The translations under genes and the position numbers were made by a program. From positions 1 through 64,000 of the forward strand of contig NZ_JAJEWP010000004.1 in assembly GCF_020687825.1 (NCBI RefSeq): a stretch of DNA of 64,000 nucleotides, written 5' to 3'. Positions 55,057 through 64,000 of this stretch are shown here, piece by piece; position 1 is the first letter of the stretch; each line of letters begins with the position of its first letter. The notes under the pieces were generated by a model that saw nothing but the letters and a program-made list of their open reading frames with translations, did no database searches and had not been told where the DNA came from. The stretch is from Fluctibacter halophilus (GTDB taxonomy: Bacteria > Pseudomonadota > Gammaproteobacteria > Enterobacterales > Alteromonadaceae).

Positions 55057-57246
55057 ATGGTTTACCCCCGCGCTTGTGTCATTGCCCTGGCGATCAGTTC
55101 TGCCCTAACCCAACAAGCTGTTGCACAGCAAAAACCAACCCAGAAAGATGAAGAGTCCATTGAGCAATTGGTCGTCACAGCCTCACCGCTGAACCGCTCT
55201 GTTCTGGAATCAGCCACACCGGTGTCGGTCATTGCCGGTGATGACCTCAAGCAGCGCCTGGCCCCGACATTGGGGGAAACCCTCAAAAACGTGCCCGGTG
55301 TACACAGCACCTATTTCGGTCCGGTTTCCAGTAGTCCGGTGATCCGGGGACTAGACGGACCTCGGATCAAAGTTGTGCAAAACGGTCTTGATGTCTCCGA
55401 TGTCTCCCGGGTTGGTCCCGATCATGCGGTGTCCAGCGAAGCTTCCACCGCCACACAAATTGAAGTACTCAGAGGCCCGGCCACCCTACTGTACGGCAGC
55501 GGCGCCATTGGCGGCGTTGTCAATGTCGTGGACAATCGTTTGCCCCGCTTTGTACCAGACGCCCTGGAAGGACAGATCGGTTATCTTCACGATACGGTTT
55601 CGAATGAGAACAGCCTCAACCTGAACCTTGATGGTGGTGTCGATGAGTTCGCATGGCACGTGGATGCCTTTAACCGTTCAACCGACGATGTCAAATTGCC
55701 CGCCGATGCGGTTGATGATGAACACGATGGCGACACCCTGGACAATACAGCGATAGATGCCGACGGCTTCACCGTTGGCGGTGGCTATATCAGTGATGAC
55801 TTCCGCATCGCCTTGTCCGTTGGACGACTCAACAGTCTGTATGGGATCCCCGGTCACGGTCATGGTGGTGAGGAAGAACATCATGAGGATGAAGAAGGCC
55901 ATGAAGAACACGAAGAAGACATCAGCGTCGCCGCTGACCTGAAACAAGACCGTTATCAGGCCGCCATTGACTGGCTGAACCTGCAAGGCCCGTTTTCAGA
56001 GGTGCATTGGCACAATGCCTACACCGATTATCAACATCAGGAGCTGGAAGACGGCATTCCCGGCACCCAGTTTAACAACCAGAGCTATGAGTCCCGCTTG
56101 TGGGCGAAGCACGCGCCACTCAATGGGTGGCAAGGGGTTGTCGGTGTCAATGTGGTGCGCAGTGACTTTGAAGCCATTGGTGAGGAAGCCTTCACGCCCC
56201 CCAGCGAAACCAAAACACTGGCCGCTTTTTTACTTGAAGAGAAGCGTGATGGCGATCTGCTTTGGCAGCTCGGCGCCCGCGTCGAACGGGTTACGCTGAC
56301 CCCGGACAACGACTTTTACGCAGAGGATGAACACGGCGACGAGCATGATGATGAAGACCATGGTGACGAAGAAATCGCCATCGAAGAGCAGCAGTTTACT
56401 GCCGTAAGTCTGTCTGCCGGGGTGGTATGGCAAGCGTCAGAAAACCAGTCTTTTGCGATCAACCTGGCCCGCTCTGAGCGCGCACCCTCCGCTGCCGAAC
56501 TGTTCGCCAATGGCCCGCACATCGGTACCAACACTTATGAGGTAGGCGCCTTCTTTGAGGTTGAAGCCGATGCCGACGGAGACATACATTTCTACCCTGA
56601 CAACACCGACATCGAGAAAGAGGTCTCCACTAACCTGGACCTCAGCTACCGCTTTGGTAACCAACATGTCGCATTGGACGTCAGTTTGTTCTACAACCTG
56701 GTGGACGACTACCTGTATCAGCAGGATACCGGATTGCTGATCGATACCGGGCACGCCCACGATCATGAAGACGCAGAAGAAGAAGCTGTCAATGCCTTGC
56801 CTATCTTCCTGTTCCGTCAACAGGATGCCCGACTGTACGGTATTGAAGCGCAGATGGATTGGCACATTAGCGACACTGTCCGTGTCGCCAGCTACGCGGA
56901 TTACACCCGTGCCAAGCTCGACAATGATGGCAATGTGCCGCGCATTCCGCCGCTGCGGATCGGTGCCGAACTGCATTATGAACTGAGCGACTGGCATGGC
57001 GAATTGTCGGCCGTACACTATGCAAAACAAAACAAAACGGCTTTGATGGAAACCCCCACCGATGGCTACACCCTGATTAATCTGGCAGTCAACTATTACA
57101 CCTCTTTCGGTGATCAGGACTGGGTTTTCTACCTCAAAGGCAATAACCTGACGGATGAAACTGCCCGGGTGCACACGTCGTTTCTGAAAGAAGATGCGCC
57201 GCTGCCGGGACGGGGCTGGGTGCTGGGGACCCGCGTCACATTCTGA
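55057..57246 (+). CDS. znuD: TonB-dependent zinc receptor, ZnuD-like
   Basis: A 729-residue outer-membrane receptor: signal peptide (1-23), TonB box region (EQLVVTAS), plug domain (TLGETLKNVPGVHSTYFGP, IEVLRGPATLLYGSGAIGG) and a beta-barrel ending in ...WVLGTRVTF with terminal Phe. Three extracellular-type loops are rich in His and acidic residues, near residues 266-288, 423-440 and 565-577, as in ZnuD-type zinc receptors. The Zur-like palindrome just upstream supports induction under zinc starvation. An Nramp-family transporter gene follows after 51 bases on the same strand. Confidence 0.88.
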   Translation: MVYPRACVIALAISSALTQQAVAQQKPTQKDEESIEQLVVTASPLNRSVLESATPVSVIAGDDLKQRLAPTLGETLKNVPGVHSTYFGPVSSSPVIRGLDGPRIKVVQNGLDVSDVSRVGPDHAVSSEASTATQIEVLRGPATLLYGSGAIGGVVNVVDNRLPRFVPDALEGQIGYLHDTVSNENSLNLNLDGGVDEFAWHVDAFNRSTDDVKLPADAVDDEHDGDTLDNTAIDADGFTVGGGYISDDFRIALSVGRLNSLYGIPGHGHGGEEEHHEDEEGHEEHEEDISVAADLKQDRYQAAIDWLNLQGPFSEVHWHNAYTDYQHQELEDGIPGTQFNNQSYESRLWAKHAPLNGWQGVVGVNVVRSDFEAIGEEAFTPPSETKTLAAFLLEEKRDGDLLWQLGARVERVTLTPDNDFYAEDEHGDEHDDEDHGDEEIAIEEQQFTAVSLSAGVVWQASENQSFAINLARSERAPSAAELFANGPHIGTNTYEVGAFFEVEADADGDIHFYPDNTDIEKEVSTNLDLSYRFGNQHVALDVSLFYNLVDDYLYQQDTGLLIDTGHAHDHEDAEEEAVNALPIFLFRQQDARLYGIEAQMDWHISDTVRVASYADYTRAKLDNDGNVPRIPPLRIGAELHYELSDWHGELSAVHYAKQNKTALMETPTDGYTLINLAVNYYTSFGDQDWVFYLKGNNLTDETARVHTSFLKEDAPLPGRGWVLGTRVTF

Positions 57247-57297
57247 TCCACTGACCTTGCCACGGCCGGCCAACTTGGTACAGTGGCGTAAAACTCC

Positions 57298-58506
57298 GTG
57301 GATGTACGAATGAAAAAATGGGGACCCGGGCTGATGGTGACCGCCGCGTTCATCGGCCCCGGCACAGTGACCACCGCCAGCATGGCTGGCGCTCAATACG
57401 GTTATGCCCTGGTGTGGGCACTGTTGTTTTCGATTCTGGCAACCCTGGTGTTGCAGGAAATGACCTCACGGCTGGGCCTGGTGTCGGGATACGGATTGGC
57501 CGATGCCATTCGCAACAGTATTAACGCCAAAGGACTCCGGCTGGTAATACTGATCCTGATTGTCACCGCAATCGGCATTGGCAATGCCGCCTATCAGGGC
57601 GGCAATCTGACCGGTGCGGCCATGGGCCTCAGTGCCCTGGTAGGCGCTTCATCGTCCAGCTGGGCCGGCCTGATTGCACTGCTGGCGCTGATGTTGCTGG
57701 GCAGTGGGAAACACCATTGGGTCGAGCGTGGCCTGATCACGCTGGTCGTCATGATGAGTGTGGTGTTCATTGCCACCGCAGTGGTCGCCGGCCCTGATAT
57801 CGGTGCCCTGTTCGCACAATTGACCGCACCCACACTGCCGAGCGGCAGCGAACTGATGGTGATTGCACTGGTCGGTACCACTGTCGTCCCCTACAACCTG
57901 TTTTTACACGCCAGTACCGTCGCCCGGCACCGTGATGAACGCCAACCGGTTAGCGAAGCCCTGCGCAACAACCGCTGGGACACCGGTCTTTCGGTAGGTT
58001 TGGGCGGTCTGGTGACGCTGGCTATCCTCTCCACATCCGCAACCGCATTTTTCAATCACAACGCCGAACTCACCACCGCCACCATCGCCCAGCAGTTGGA
58101 ACCTTTACTCGGTATCCATGCGCAGTGGTTTTTCTCATTGGGATTACTGGCGGCCGGGTTGACCAGCGCAATCACTGCGCCGTTGGCGGCGGCTTATGCG
58201 GTGTGCGGTGCATTCCAGTGGCCCACCGATCTGCATGCTACCCGCTTCAGGGCCGTGTGGTTCAGTGTGCTATTGATCGGAACGGTGTTTGCTGTTACCG
58301 CGATAAAACCTTTACAGGCTATCCTGCTGGCACAAGCGGCGAATGGAATACTGTTGCCGTTTATCGCGGTGTTTCTGCTGTGGATCATGAACCGCAGCGA
58401 CCACCTTGGCGAGCACCGCAACGGCATACTCGCCAACCTGCTCGGCGGCATTATCGTCAGTGCAGTCACGCTGCTGGGGGTTTATAAAGTGATCAGTGTG
58501 TTCTGA
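57298..58506 (+). CDS. Nramp-family transporter lacking canonical metal ligands
   Basis: A 402-residue inner-membrane protein with about eleven spans and overall Nramp similarity. The first span reads FIGPGTVTTAS where canonical Nramps have DPGN, so Asp and Asn are replaced by Gly20 and Thr23. The sixth-span motif is VPYNLFLHAS instead of MPHN, so the ligand Met is Val197. These changes place it outside the classical Mn/Fe group, and the substrate is uncertain. It follows the znuD-like gene and may share its zinc-responsive transcript. Its stop abuts the convergent MalY/PatB gene with no gap. Confidence 0.8.
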   Translation: MDVRMKKWGPGLMVTAAFIGPGTVTTASMAGAQYGYALVWALLFSILATLVLQEMTSRLGLVSGYGLADAIRNSINAKGLRLVILILIVTAIGIGNAAYQGGNLTGAAMGLSALVGASSSSWAGLIALLALMLLGSGKHHWVERGLITLVVMMSVVFIATAVVAGPDIGALFAQLTAPTLPSGSELMVIALVGTTVVPYNLFLHASTVARHRDERQPVSEALRNNRWDTGLSVGLGGLVTLAILSTSATAFFNHNAELTTATIAQQLEPLLGIHAQWFFSLGLLAAGLTSAITAPLAAAYAVCGAFQWPTDLHATRFRAVWFSVLLIGTVFAVTAIKPLQAILLAQAANGILLPFIAVFLLWIMNRSDHLGEHRNGILANLLGGIIVSAVTLLGVYKVISVF

Positions 58507-59634
58507 TCACGTCTTCAATCGCTGCGCCAGGGTATCCAGGTGTGCTTTCGGACAACCAAAATTGATGCGCACAAAATCAGGTGCGCCAAAGTCCTTACCA
58601 GGGGAAGGTCCAATACCCCGTTGTTCGAAATAGCCCTGAGGATCATCACTGTCCAGACCGCTGGCATCCACCCAGGCCAGAAACGTTGCCGGTGGCGTAA
58701 TCATCTGTAATCCAGGGTGCTCGTCAATGATGTCTGTCACCCGGGTGCGGTTTTCGCGCAGGTATTGCAGTTGCGCTTCCAACCAGTCATCGCATTGGGT
58801 GAAGGCCGCTTCGGTAGCGACCAATCCCATCAGGTTTGCCCAGGGCACCAGGCCTTTGGCAGCAGACTCAAAACGCTGACGAATTCGTGAGTCAGGAATG
58901 ATGGCGAATGATGTCCCAAGGCCAGCAATATTGAAGGTTTTACTGGCCGCCATCAGGGTCACTGAACGTCCAGCCAGAGCCGGTTGCTTACCGGCAGGTA
59001 AGTGGCGTACCCCCGGCTCCAGGATCAGATCACAATGGATCTCGTCGGAGCACAGCATCACGTCATGCTGTTCACACAACCGGGCAATGTGCGACAACTC
59101 TTGCGCGGTGAGCACCGAACCGACTGGATTCATCGGATTGCACAGAATGAATAACGTACACTTGGGGTCCGCCATTGCCGCTTCCAGAGCAGCAAAATCC
59201 AGTGTCCAACGCCCCGCTTCCACCACACTGGGCACATCGACCCTCGTCAGACCATGCAACGCGGGCGCAGCCAACAGCGGTGGATAGTTGGGTGTTTGAA
59301 CAATCACTTTGTCACCCGGTTGGCAGTAAGCCCGGCATGCGACGTTAAATGCTGGTACCACACCCGGGGTCCATACGATCCACTCAGGCCGGATATCCCA
59401 GTCATGCTTATCCCGCAACCACCGGACCACGGCCTGGTTGACACCGGTCTGCTGAACCGGCAAGTGGTAACCCAGTGGGCCATGATCGATCCGTTCATGC
59501 AGGGCATCCAGAATGGGTTGGGCGCAGGCAAATTCGGTATCCGCCACCCACATCGGCAAAATGTCTTTGCCAGCATACTTCTGCCATTTGAAAGATTGAT
59601 TGGAACGACGATCGATAATGCGGTCAAAATCCAT
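58507..59634 (-). CDS. MalY/PatB-family PLP enzyme (cystathionine beta-lyase-like aminotransferase)
   Basis: A 375-residue fold-type I PLP enzyme. It shows the N-terminus MDFDRIIDRRSNQSFKWQKY and LPMWVADTEF, NPMNPVGSVL and the PLP Lys in LMAASKTFNIAGLGTSFAII. Enzymes of this group cleave C-S bonds in cystathionine or Cys conjugates. MalY also represses the maltose regulon in E. coli. The ATG at 59634 follows an AAGGA Shine-Dalgarno; the frame extends to a TTG at 59679, which lacks one. Confidence 0.88.
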   Translation of the reverse strand: MDFDRIIDRRSNQSFKWQKYAGKDILPMWVADTEFACAQPILDALHERIDHGPLGYHLPVQQTGVNQAVVRWLRDKHDWDIRPEWIVWTPGVVPAFNVACRAYCQPGDKVIVQTPNYPPLLAAPALHGLTRVDVPSVVEAGRWTLDFAALEAAMADPKCTLFILCNPMNPVGSVLTAQELSHIARLCEQHDVMLCSDEIHCDLILEPGVRHLPAGKQPALAGRSVTLMAASKTFNIAGLGTSFAIIPDSRIRQRFESAAKGLVPWANLMGLVATEAAFTQCDDWLEAQLQYLRENRTRVTDIIDEHPGLQMITPPATFLAWVDASGLDSDDPQGYFEQRGIGPSPGKDFGAPDFVRINFGCPKAHLDTLAQRLKT

Positions 59635-59680
59635 AACGGTCCTTGCTAACTGAACGGGAAAGGAAGACATTTCCGGCAAC

Positions 59681-60064
59681 TCAGGCGGCTGGGGATATAC
59701 ACTCCCTCACCCGAGCAACCAGATCCTGTTGTTTGAATGGCTTGGCAATAAAACCGGTCACCCCGGCCTGCATGGCGGCCAGCACATACTGTCGGCTGGC
59801 GTGTCCGGTCATCATCAAAAACGGTGTATCGGGACTCTCGGCGCGCAGGGCTTTAAGGATGTCCAGCCCTGTATGATCAGGCATTTCCCAGTCGCATACC
59901 ACCAGGTCAAGATCGCCGTCGCGACAGGTCTGAACACAAGCCATCGCCTCTATACTACTGGACATCAACAGCAGTTCGCCAGACACAATGTCTTCTAAGA
60001 TATGCTTGACCATTTCCAGGGTTATCGGTTCGTCATCGATAACCAACACTTTGCCACTGAGCAC
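59681..60064 (-). CDS. Response regulator, receiver domain only (CheY-like)
   Basis: A 127-residue single-domain receiver. The acidic pair is in VIDDEP (Asp10, Asp11), the phospho-acceptor is Asp58 in VVCDWEMPDHTG, the switch Thr is in MMTGHAS and the conserved Lys is in IAKPFKQQ. There is no output domain, so it acts by protein interaction. No histidine kinase is adjacent. Confidence 0.92.
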   Translation of the reverse strand: MLSGKVLVIDDEPITLEMVKHILEDIVSGELLLMSSSIEAMACVQTCRDGDLDLVVCDWEMPDHTGLDILKALRAESPDTPFLMMTGHASRQYVLAAMQAGVTGFIAKPFKQQDLVARVRECISPAA

Positions 60065-60151
60065 TGCAACTTCCTCTTCGAGATTGGTTTGACTATAGGC
60101 CGTTGCAGGGGGTTTCTACAAGTGTAAAAAAAAGCGCCTAATTCCACCCCC

Positions 60152-60165
60152 TTGATACAGATCAA
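60152..60165 (+). promoter_or_regulatory. FNR/Anr box ahead of the DUF2892 gene
   Basis: TTGATACAGATCAA is a perfect TTGAT-N4-ATCAA palindrome. A -10 element TATAGT lies at 60187-60192, which would put the centre of the box near -41 relative to the start of transcription. That is the standard position for activation by FNR under low oxygen. Confidence 0.82.
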
Positions 60166-60222
60166 TATCCCGACATGCGGCGAGCGTATAGTGAAATCAT
60201 CAACCTGAAGAGGAGTTTCCTG

Positions 60223-60453
60223 ATGAAACAGAATGTTGGCATTTTAGACACCGCTATTCGCTCCGTTATCGCTTGCGTGGTTTTGGCGCTGGCAGTTGAA
60301 GGTATGTTCTCCACCGTGGTTACCAGCATCCTGGTGTTGGTCGGTGCAATGCTGTGGTTATCCAGTTCATTCGGGGTTTGCTTTTTGTACAAAGCACTGG
60401 GCATCGATACCTACCCTGATTTTAGCGATGACTCTTTCCATCCCCAGCATTAA
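60223..60453 (+). CDS. DUF2892 (YgaP-type) small membrane protein
   Basis: A 76-residue protein starting MKQNVGILDTAIRSVIACVV, with two hydrophobic spans and the family ending GVCFLYKALGIDT. DUF2892 proteins are small inner-membrane proteins of unclear function, sometimes fused to rhodanese domains (YgaP). The ATG at 60223 has a strong Shine-Dalgarno (AGAGGAG); a longer frame from 60175 covers the promoter and is rejected. Expression is probably raised under oxygen limitation through the FNR box. It converges with polB after seven bases. Confidence 0.85.
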   Translation: MKQNVGILDTAIRSVIACVVLALAVEGMFSTVVTSILVLVGAMLWLSSSFGVCFLYKALGIDTYPDFSDDSFHPQH

Positions 60454-60460
60454 GCGCGAG

Positions 60461-62839
60461 CTAAAAGAGAGACATCTGATCATCGGACAAACGGCTGAAG
60501 TCCAGGCCAATAAACGGCAATATGCCGTCAGCAATGGGTTTTAGCTGTTTGTCGATGTAGTGCTGATAGTCTATCGGTGCGCTGATACTGTCCACGGCCT
60601 GCGGCCCCTGGGTGGTGATCACATATTCCACCCAACCACGGCCCTGGTATTTCGGGCTCTTGCCCTGTCGGGCACGCTGCTCGTTGGCATGCAGGGCGGC
60701 ACGGACATGGGGCGGCACATTTTTGTGGTAGTTTTCCAATCCCTGTCGCAAACGCTTGCGATACACCAATAAATCATCCCACTGACCGTTGCGGGTCTGC
60801 AGCAACATGTCCTGGATGTAATGCTGTACATCTTGTTGATTAAACACTTTTTCGAACAGCGTTTGCTGGAAACCCTTGGCCAGCGCGGTCCAGTCACTGC
60901 GCACGCTTTCCAATCCTTTAAACACCAGGTCCTGGCCTTCTGGTCGTTGTCGGCGTCCGGCATAGCGCTTCTTGCTGCCTTGTTCAGAGCCGCGAATGGT
61001 CGGCATCAGAAACGGACTGAAGTACGTTTCAAATTCGATTTCCAGGTGGCATTCCAGACCATACTCATCGCGGATGTTTGCTTGCCAGCGGGCATTAATG
61101 TCATCTTGTAGCCGCCGCCCGATGGCGGTGGCGGATTGCAGGTCCTGCTCACCATCCAGACACACAAAAGTAGAGTCGGTATCGCCATAGATGACCTTGT
61201 AGCCTGCCTGTTCTATCCAGCGCGCGGTGGTTTGCATGATTTCATGACCACGTAAGGTGATGGAACTGGCCAGGCGCGTATCATAGAAGGGACATCCGCC
61301 AGACCCCAACACGCCATAAAACGAATTCATCAAAATTTTGATCGCCTGGGATCGGGGTGCATCGCCGGCTTTTTTGGCTTCATCCCGCTGTTGCCAGAGA
61401 CTAGTAATAATGTCCGGCAGGTAATGCTGGGTGCGGGAAAACACGGCGTCTTTGAATCCGGGTATCCCCTGTTCAGGGCATTTAAGTCCCTCCACCAGCC
61501 CTACCGGGTCGATACAGAAGGTGCGAATAATGCTGGGATACAGGCTCTTAAAATCCAGCACCAACACATGTTGATACAAGCCCGGATGAGAACTCATCAC
61601 ATAGCCGCCGGGACTAGCCAGTCCTCCATTGGCAGGTCGCATGGGTGCCACATAGCCGGCACGGTGAACATTGGGCAAGTAGAGGTTGAGAAAAGCCGCG
61701 ACTGAGCCTCCACTGCGATCCAACTCAAGTCCGGTTAGCTGACTACGCAAAGTCAGAAAGGACAGCAATCGGGTGTGGTCAAAAATGTCCTGCACCAACA
61801 CACAATCCTGCAAATTGTATTCGGCCAGGGCCCGTTTGTTGTGTACAAAGTCATGCTCAATCGCCGCCAGCCGATTGTCCACATCGTCAGAAAGCTTGCC
61901 CCGACCCAGTAGGGCCTGGGCAACGTGCTCCAGTGCAAAACTGTCGAACTGGTAAGTTGCGGTGCGCAGGCTGTCAATGCCATCTACCACTTTGCGCCCT
62001 TCTATACTGACCCACGCCTGCAGTGTATCGTCGCGTGGGGCGCGCCAATACATCGGTGTGCCATCCCGCCCCAGGGCCAGTTTGACACCACAGCGCCTGG
62101 CCGCCTGGTCGAGCACTTTCATGTCAAAATTGACGATGTTCCAGCCGATCAGAATGTCCGGGTCGAGCACATGCAGTTGCTCAATCAATGCCAGTAACAA
62201 TTCCTGCTCATTCTCAACCCATTGGATCCATTCGGGATCATCGTCAGCTTGCGGCGCACCAATCATGACCACCCGTTGATGACGCCCCTGCACCAGACCG
62301 ACACTGAACAATTCCCCCCTGCCACTACACTCGATGTCCAGTGACATGACCTTAAACCTGGGCTGCCAGCTCCCTGGCGCCAGTTGCCCTTGACGGATCT
62401 CGCTGATGGGCCGCCGAAGTACCCGACTGGGTACGTCGATACGCGTCCCGCTAAAACGACAACTGCCATAGATAAAGCGTTCCATCAGATAGCGATCTGT
62501 GGGTTTGACATCGTGTTCGTGACACGCAACGCCGGCGGCCAAAAGGTGGTCTCTGGCGCTGTAATAATCACTCATTCGATCAAAATACAGCGCTTCTGTA
62601 GGGGCATGTCCGAAGGTACACAACGGCACCGAACTGCGACGACAGCGCAGCCCAGACTGACTCAACACCTGGTCAGCTTTGTGTCCTTGGTCGGCAGGAA
62701 TAAAAAACACCGCTTGCTGCGCGGGCACTTGCAATTTAATCGGCCCGGAGGGAGTCACCAACCAATAGACGAAAACGATGCCGGAGGGCGTGTCCCGGTG
62801 CTGGCGGGTCAGGATAAAGCCTTGGTTCTGCGCTGACAT
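60461..62839 (-). CDS. polB: DNA polymerase II (family B)
   Basis: A 792-residue family B polymerase. The N-terminal exonuclease domain has the Exo I motif MSLDIECSGRGELFSVGL and a second exonuclease block at WNIVNFDMKVLDQAA. The polymerase domain has motif A LDFKSLYPSIIRTF, motif B KILMNSFYGVLGS and motif C YGDTDS. All catalytic acids are present. It acts in translesion synthesis and replication restart. It begins nine bases after the diguanylate cyclase stop, so it is probably co-transcribed with it. I see no LexA box in that short gap. Confidence 0.97.
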   Translation of the reverse strand: MSAQNQGFILTRQHRDTPSGIVFVYWLVTPSGPIKLQVPAQQAVFFIPADQGHKADQVLSQSGLRCRRSSVPLCTFGHAPTEALYFDRMSDYYSARDHLLAAGVACHEHDVKPTDRYLMERFIYGSCRFSGTRIDVPSRVLRRPISEIRQGQLAPGSWQPRFKVMSLDIECSGRGELFSVGLVQGRHQRVVMIGAPQADDDPEWIQWVENEQELLLALIEQLHVLDPDILIGWNIVNFDMKVLDQAARRCGVKLALGRDGTPMYWRAPRDDTLQAWVSIEGRKVVDGIDSLRTATYQFDSFALEHVAQALLGRGKLSDDVDNRLAAIEHDFVHNKRALAEYNLQDCVLVQDIFDHTRLLSFLTLRSQLTGLELDRSGGSVAAFLNLYLPNVHRAGYVAPMRPANGGLASPGGYVMSSHPGLYQHVLVLDFKSLYPSIIRTFCIDPVGLVEGLKCPEQGIPGFKDAVFSRTQHYLPDIITSLWQQRDEAKKAGDAPRSQAIKILMNSFYGVLGSGGCPFYDTRLASSITLRGHEIMQTTARWIEQAGYKVIYGDTDSTFVCLDGEQDLQSATAIGRRLQDDINARWQANIRDEYGLECHLEIEFETYFSPFLMPTIRGSEQGSKKRYAGRRQRPEGQDLVFKGLESVRSDWTALAKGFQQTLFEKVFNQQDVQHYIQDMLLQTRNGQWDDLLVYRKRLRQGLENYHKNVPPHVRAALHANEQRARQGKSPKYQGRGWVEYVITTQGPQAVDSISAPIDYQHYIDKQLKPIADGILPFIGLDFSRLSDDQMSLF

Positions 62840-62848
62840 GCTATGACA

Positions 62849-64000
62849 TCATTGTTTTGGGGTGCACACGACAAACTGATCACGGCCATTGGCTTTGGCG
62901 TCATACAAGGCTTGGTCAGCTTCGGCCATCAGTTGGGTCAGGCTCGTATCCGTTCTGTTCAACACCAAGCCACAGGAAATTGATAGCCGCAATCCCTCTA
63001 TACCAATGCGATCTGACAGTTCATTGACCTTCAATGAAAAGCTCTTGATGATCTTTTTCGCATCTTCCAGGCCAGTATGGACCAGACCGATCAGAAACTC
63101 TTCACCGCCAATCCGTCCGACCACATCGGTGGCCCTGAAAGTACGTAGACAAAGCTGCCCCAGTTCGCTCAGCACCTGATCGCCAACGCCATGCCCGTGG
63201 GTATCATTGATGCGCTTAAAGTGGTCTAAATCAACGATCACCACCACCAAATCGAAACCATGGCGGTTGGCCAGTTCCAACTGCAGTTGCAAACGCTCAA
63301 GGGCGAAACGACGATTCGCTACACCGGTAAGACTGTCATAGTTGGCCAGTCTCTCCAATTGCGCCCGGGCTTTGCGGGTACGATACACCAGCACAATCAA
63401 CAACACACAGATGATCAGTGACGCCACAAACAACAATGTCAGTTGCACAAAGCGCAGGCGACTGTTCTGCAAATCGGACTGGGTCAGATGGTTGCGTTGC
63501 TCTAACAGCCGGTTTTCCCGCTCTTTGGCGTTGATTTCATATTGCGCGCGCAAACTGTGTAATTGTTCCGTGCTGCGTTCACTCATCAGTTTCTGTTTGC
63601 GCGGCACCGTCGCCTGCAGTTGTTCATAGGCCGCCTGATACTGGCCCGTTTTGGCTAACCACTGTGCCTTGATCTCATCGATAGCGAGTTGTTGCAAAGG
63701 CATGGTTGCAGGATCAAGGAAACCGTATGCCCGTTCGATGTGCTGGTAGGCGATGTCAGGCACCCCTTCTGCCAGCGCAATACGCGCCAGACTGAGGGAG
63801 GTGTCTAACTGCATGTAGCGATTTTGGGCAAGATCAAAAGTGCTTTGGGCTTCAGTGTACAGACGTTTGGCGCGGTCCAATTCGTTGCTGCGAAAGGCCA
63901 GCCCCGCGAGTTCCTTTAAGGCATAAGCCACACCTTGCAGATCGCGAATACTGCGCGCCAGTTCGGCAGACTCTTCCAGCTGCTGACGTCCAAGTTCGTG
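62849..64000 (-). CDS. Diguanylate cyclase with TPR-like sensor part, 5' end outside window
   Basis: The frame is open to the right edge, so the N-terminus is missing; 383 residues are visible. The visible N-terminal part is helical with TPR-like repeats (ELAGLAFRSNELDRAKRLYT, ARIALAEGVPDIAYQHIERA). A single membrane span follows (FVQLTLLFVASLIICVLLIV). The C-terminal GGDEF domain has VDLDHFKRINDTHGHGVGDQ and an intact GGEEF active site, so it should make cyclic di-GMP. The likely layout is periplasmic TPR sensor, span, cytoplasmic cyclase. An apparent GTG start at 63931 is internal. It precedes polB. Confidence 0.9.
   Translation of the reverse strand, partial: HELGRQQLEESAELARSIRDLQGVAYALKELAGLAFRSNELDRAKRLYTEAQSTFDLAQNRYMQLDTSLSLARIALAEGVPDIAYQHIERAYGFLDPATMPLQQLAIDEIKAQWLAKTGQYQAAYEQLQATVPRKQKLMSERSTEQLHSLRAQYEINAKERENRLLEQRNHLTQSDLQNSRLRFVQLTLLFVASLIICVLLIVLVYRTRKARAQLERLANYDSLTGVANRRFALERLQLQLELANRHGFDLVVVIVDLDHFKRINDTHGHGVGDQVLSELGQLCLRTFRATDVVGRIGGEEFLIGLVHTGLEDAKKIIKSFSLKVNELSDRIGIEGLRLSISCGLVLNRTDTSLTQLMAEADQALYDAKANGRDQFVVCTPKQ

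Noticed and set aside
56437-57396. 319-residue minus-strand open frame across the 3' part of the znuD-like gene
   Set aside because: It is antisense to a gene with clear TonB-receptor features, has no recognisable domain or Shine-Dalgarno, and arises from the GC-rich codon bias of znuD.
62840-62848. A possible LexA box upstream of polB, since polB is SOS-controlled in E. coli
   Set aside because: Only nine bases separate polB from the preceding gene and no CTGT-N8-ACAG is present. Control, if any, would be upstream of the diguanylate cyclase, outside the window.

Overview
The window is a stretch of gammaproteobacterial chromosome. The evidence is the order of the spc and alpha ribosomal operons, an rrn leader with a boxA antiterminator, the RNase R-RlmB and UbiD-flavin reductase pairs, DNA polymerase II, and MotX of the sodium-driven polar flagellar motor. 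MotX, an H-NOX protein and large calcium-binding secreted proteins suggest a motile aquatic, probably marine, bacterium. I cannot name the genus.

Layout. 1-87 is the 5' end of a 16S rRNA gene on the minus strand, with its leader and two promoters up to about 490. 551-1321 is a divergent secreted protein built of exact 15-residue repeats. 1359-32456, all minus strand, is a surface-polysaccharide locus: dTDP-L-rhamnose genes (rmlBACD), a GDP-D-rhamnose branch (gmd, rmd), three glycosyltransferases, a methyltransferase with a long coiled coil, a sulfotransferase, a PhyH-type dioxygenase, an O-acyltransferase and an ABC exporter (wzm/wzt). Between the acyltransferase and the exporter lie two giant secreted proteins of 1558 and 2749 residues, which share thrombospondin type 3 calcium repeats and a seven-unit C-terminal module. 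32697-41169 (minus) is the alpha and spc ribosomal operons from rplQ to rplN. The S10 operon that usually precedes rplN is absent; in its place are two short peptides with class II microcin-type double-glycine leaders and a small membrane protein (41513-42158).

42267-64000 is housekeeping and accessory DNA: a DUF4397 lipoprotein, an acyl-CoA synthetase, an orphan sugar-type binding protein, rlmB-rnr, flavin reductase-ubiD, an H-NOX protein with an altered heme motif, motX behind a sigma-28-like promoter, a Zur-type palindrome ahead of a His-rich znuD-like receptor, an Nramp homologue lacking the usual metal ligands, a MalY/PatB enzyme, a receiver-only response regulator, a DUF2892 gene behind an FNR box, polB, and the 3' part of a diguanylate cyclase.

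How the parts fit (inference). The polysaccharide genes look like an ABC-exported, rhamnose-based O-antigen or capsule that is methylated, sulfated and acylated. The coiled-coil methyltransferase could cap the chain and set its length. The giant proteins may be surface or extracellular partners of that glycan. The microcin-like peptides have no exporter in the window. Starts were chosen from Shine-Dalgarno sequences, family length and overlap. No database search was possible.
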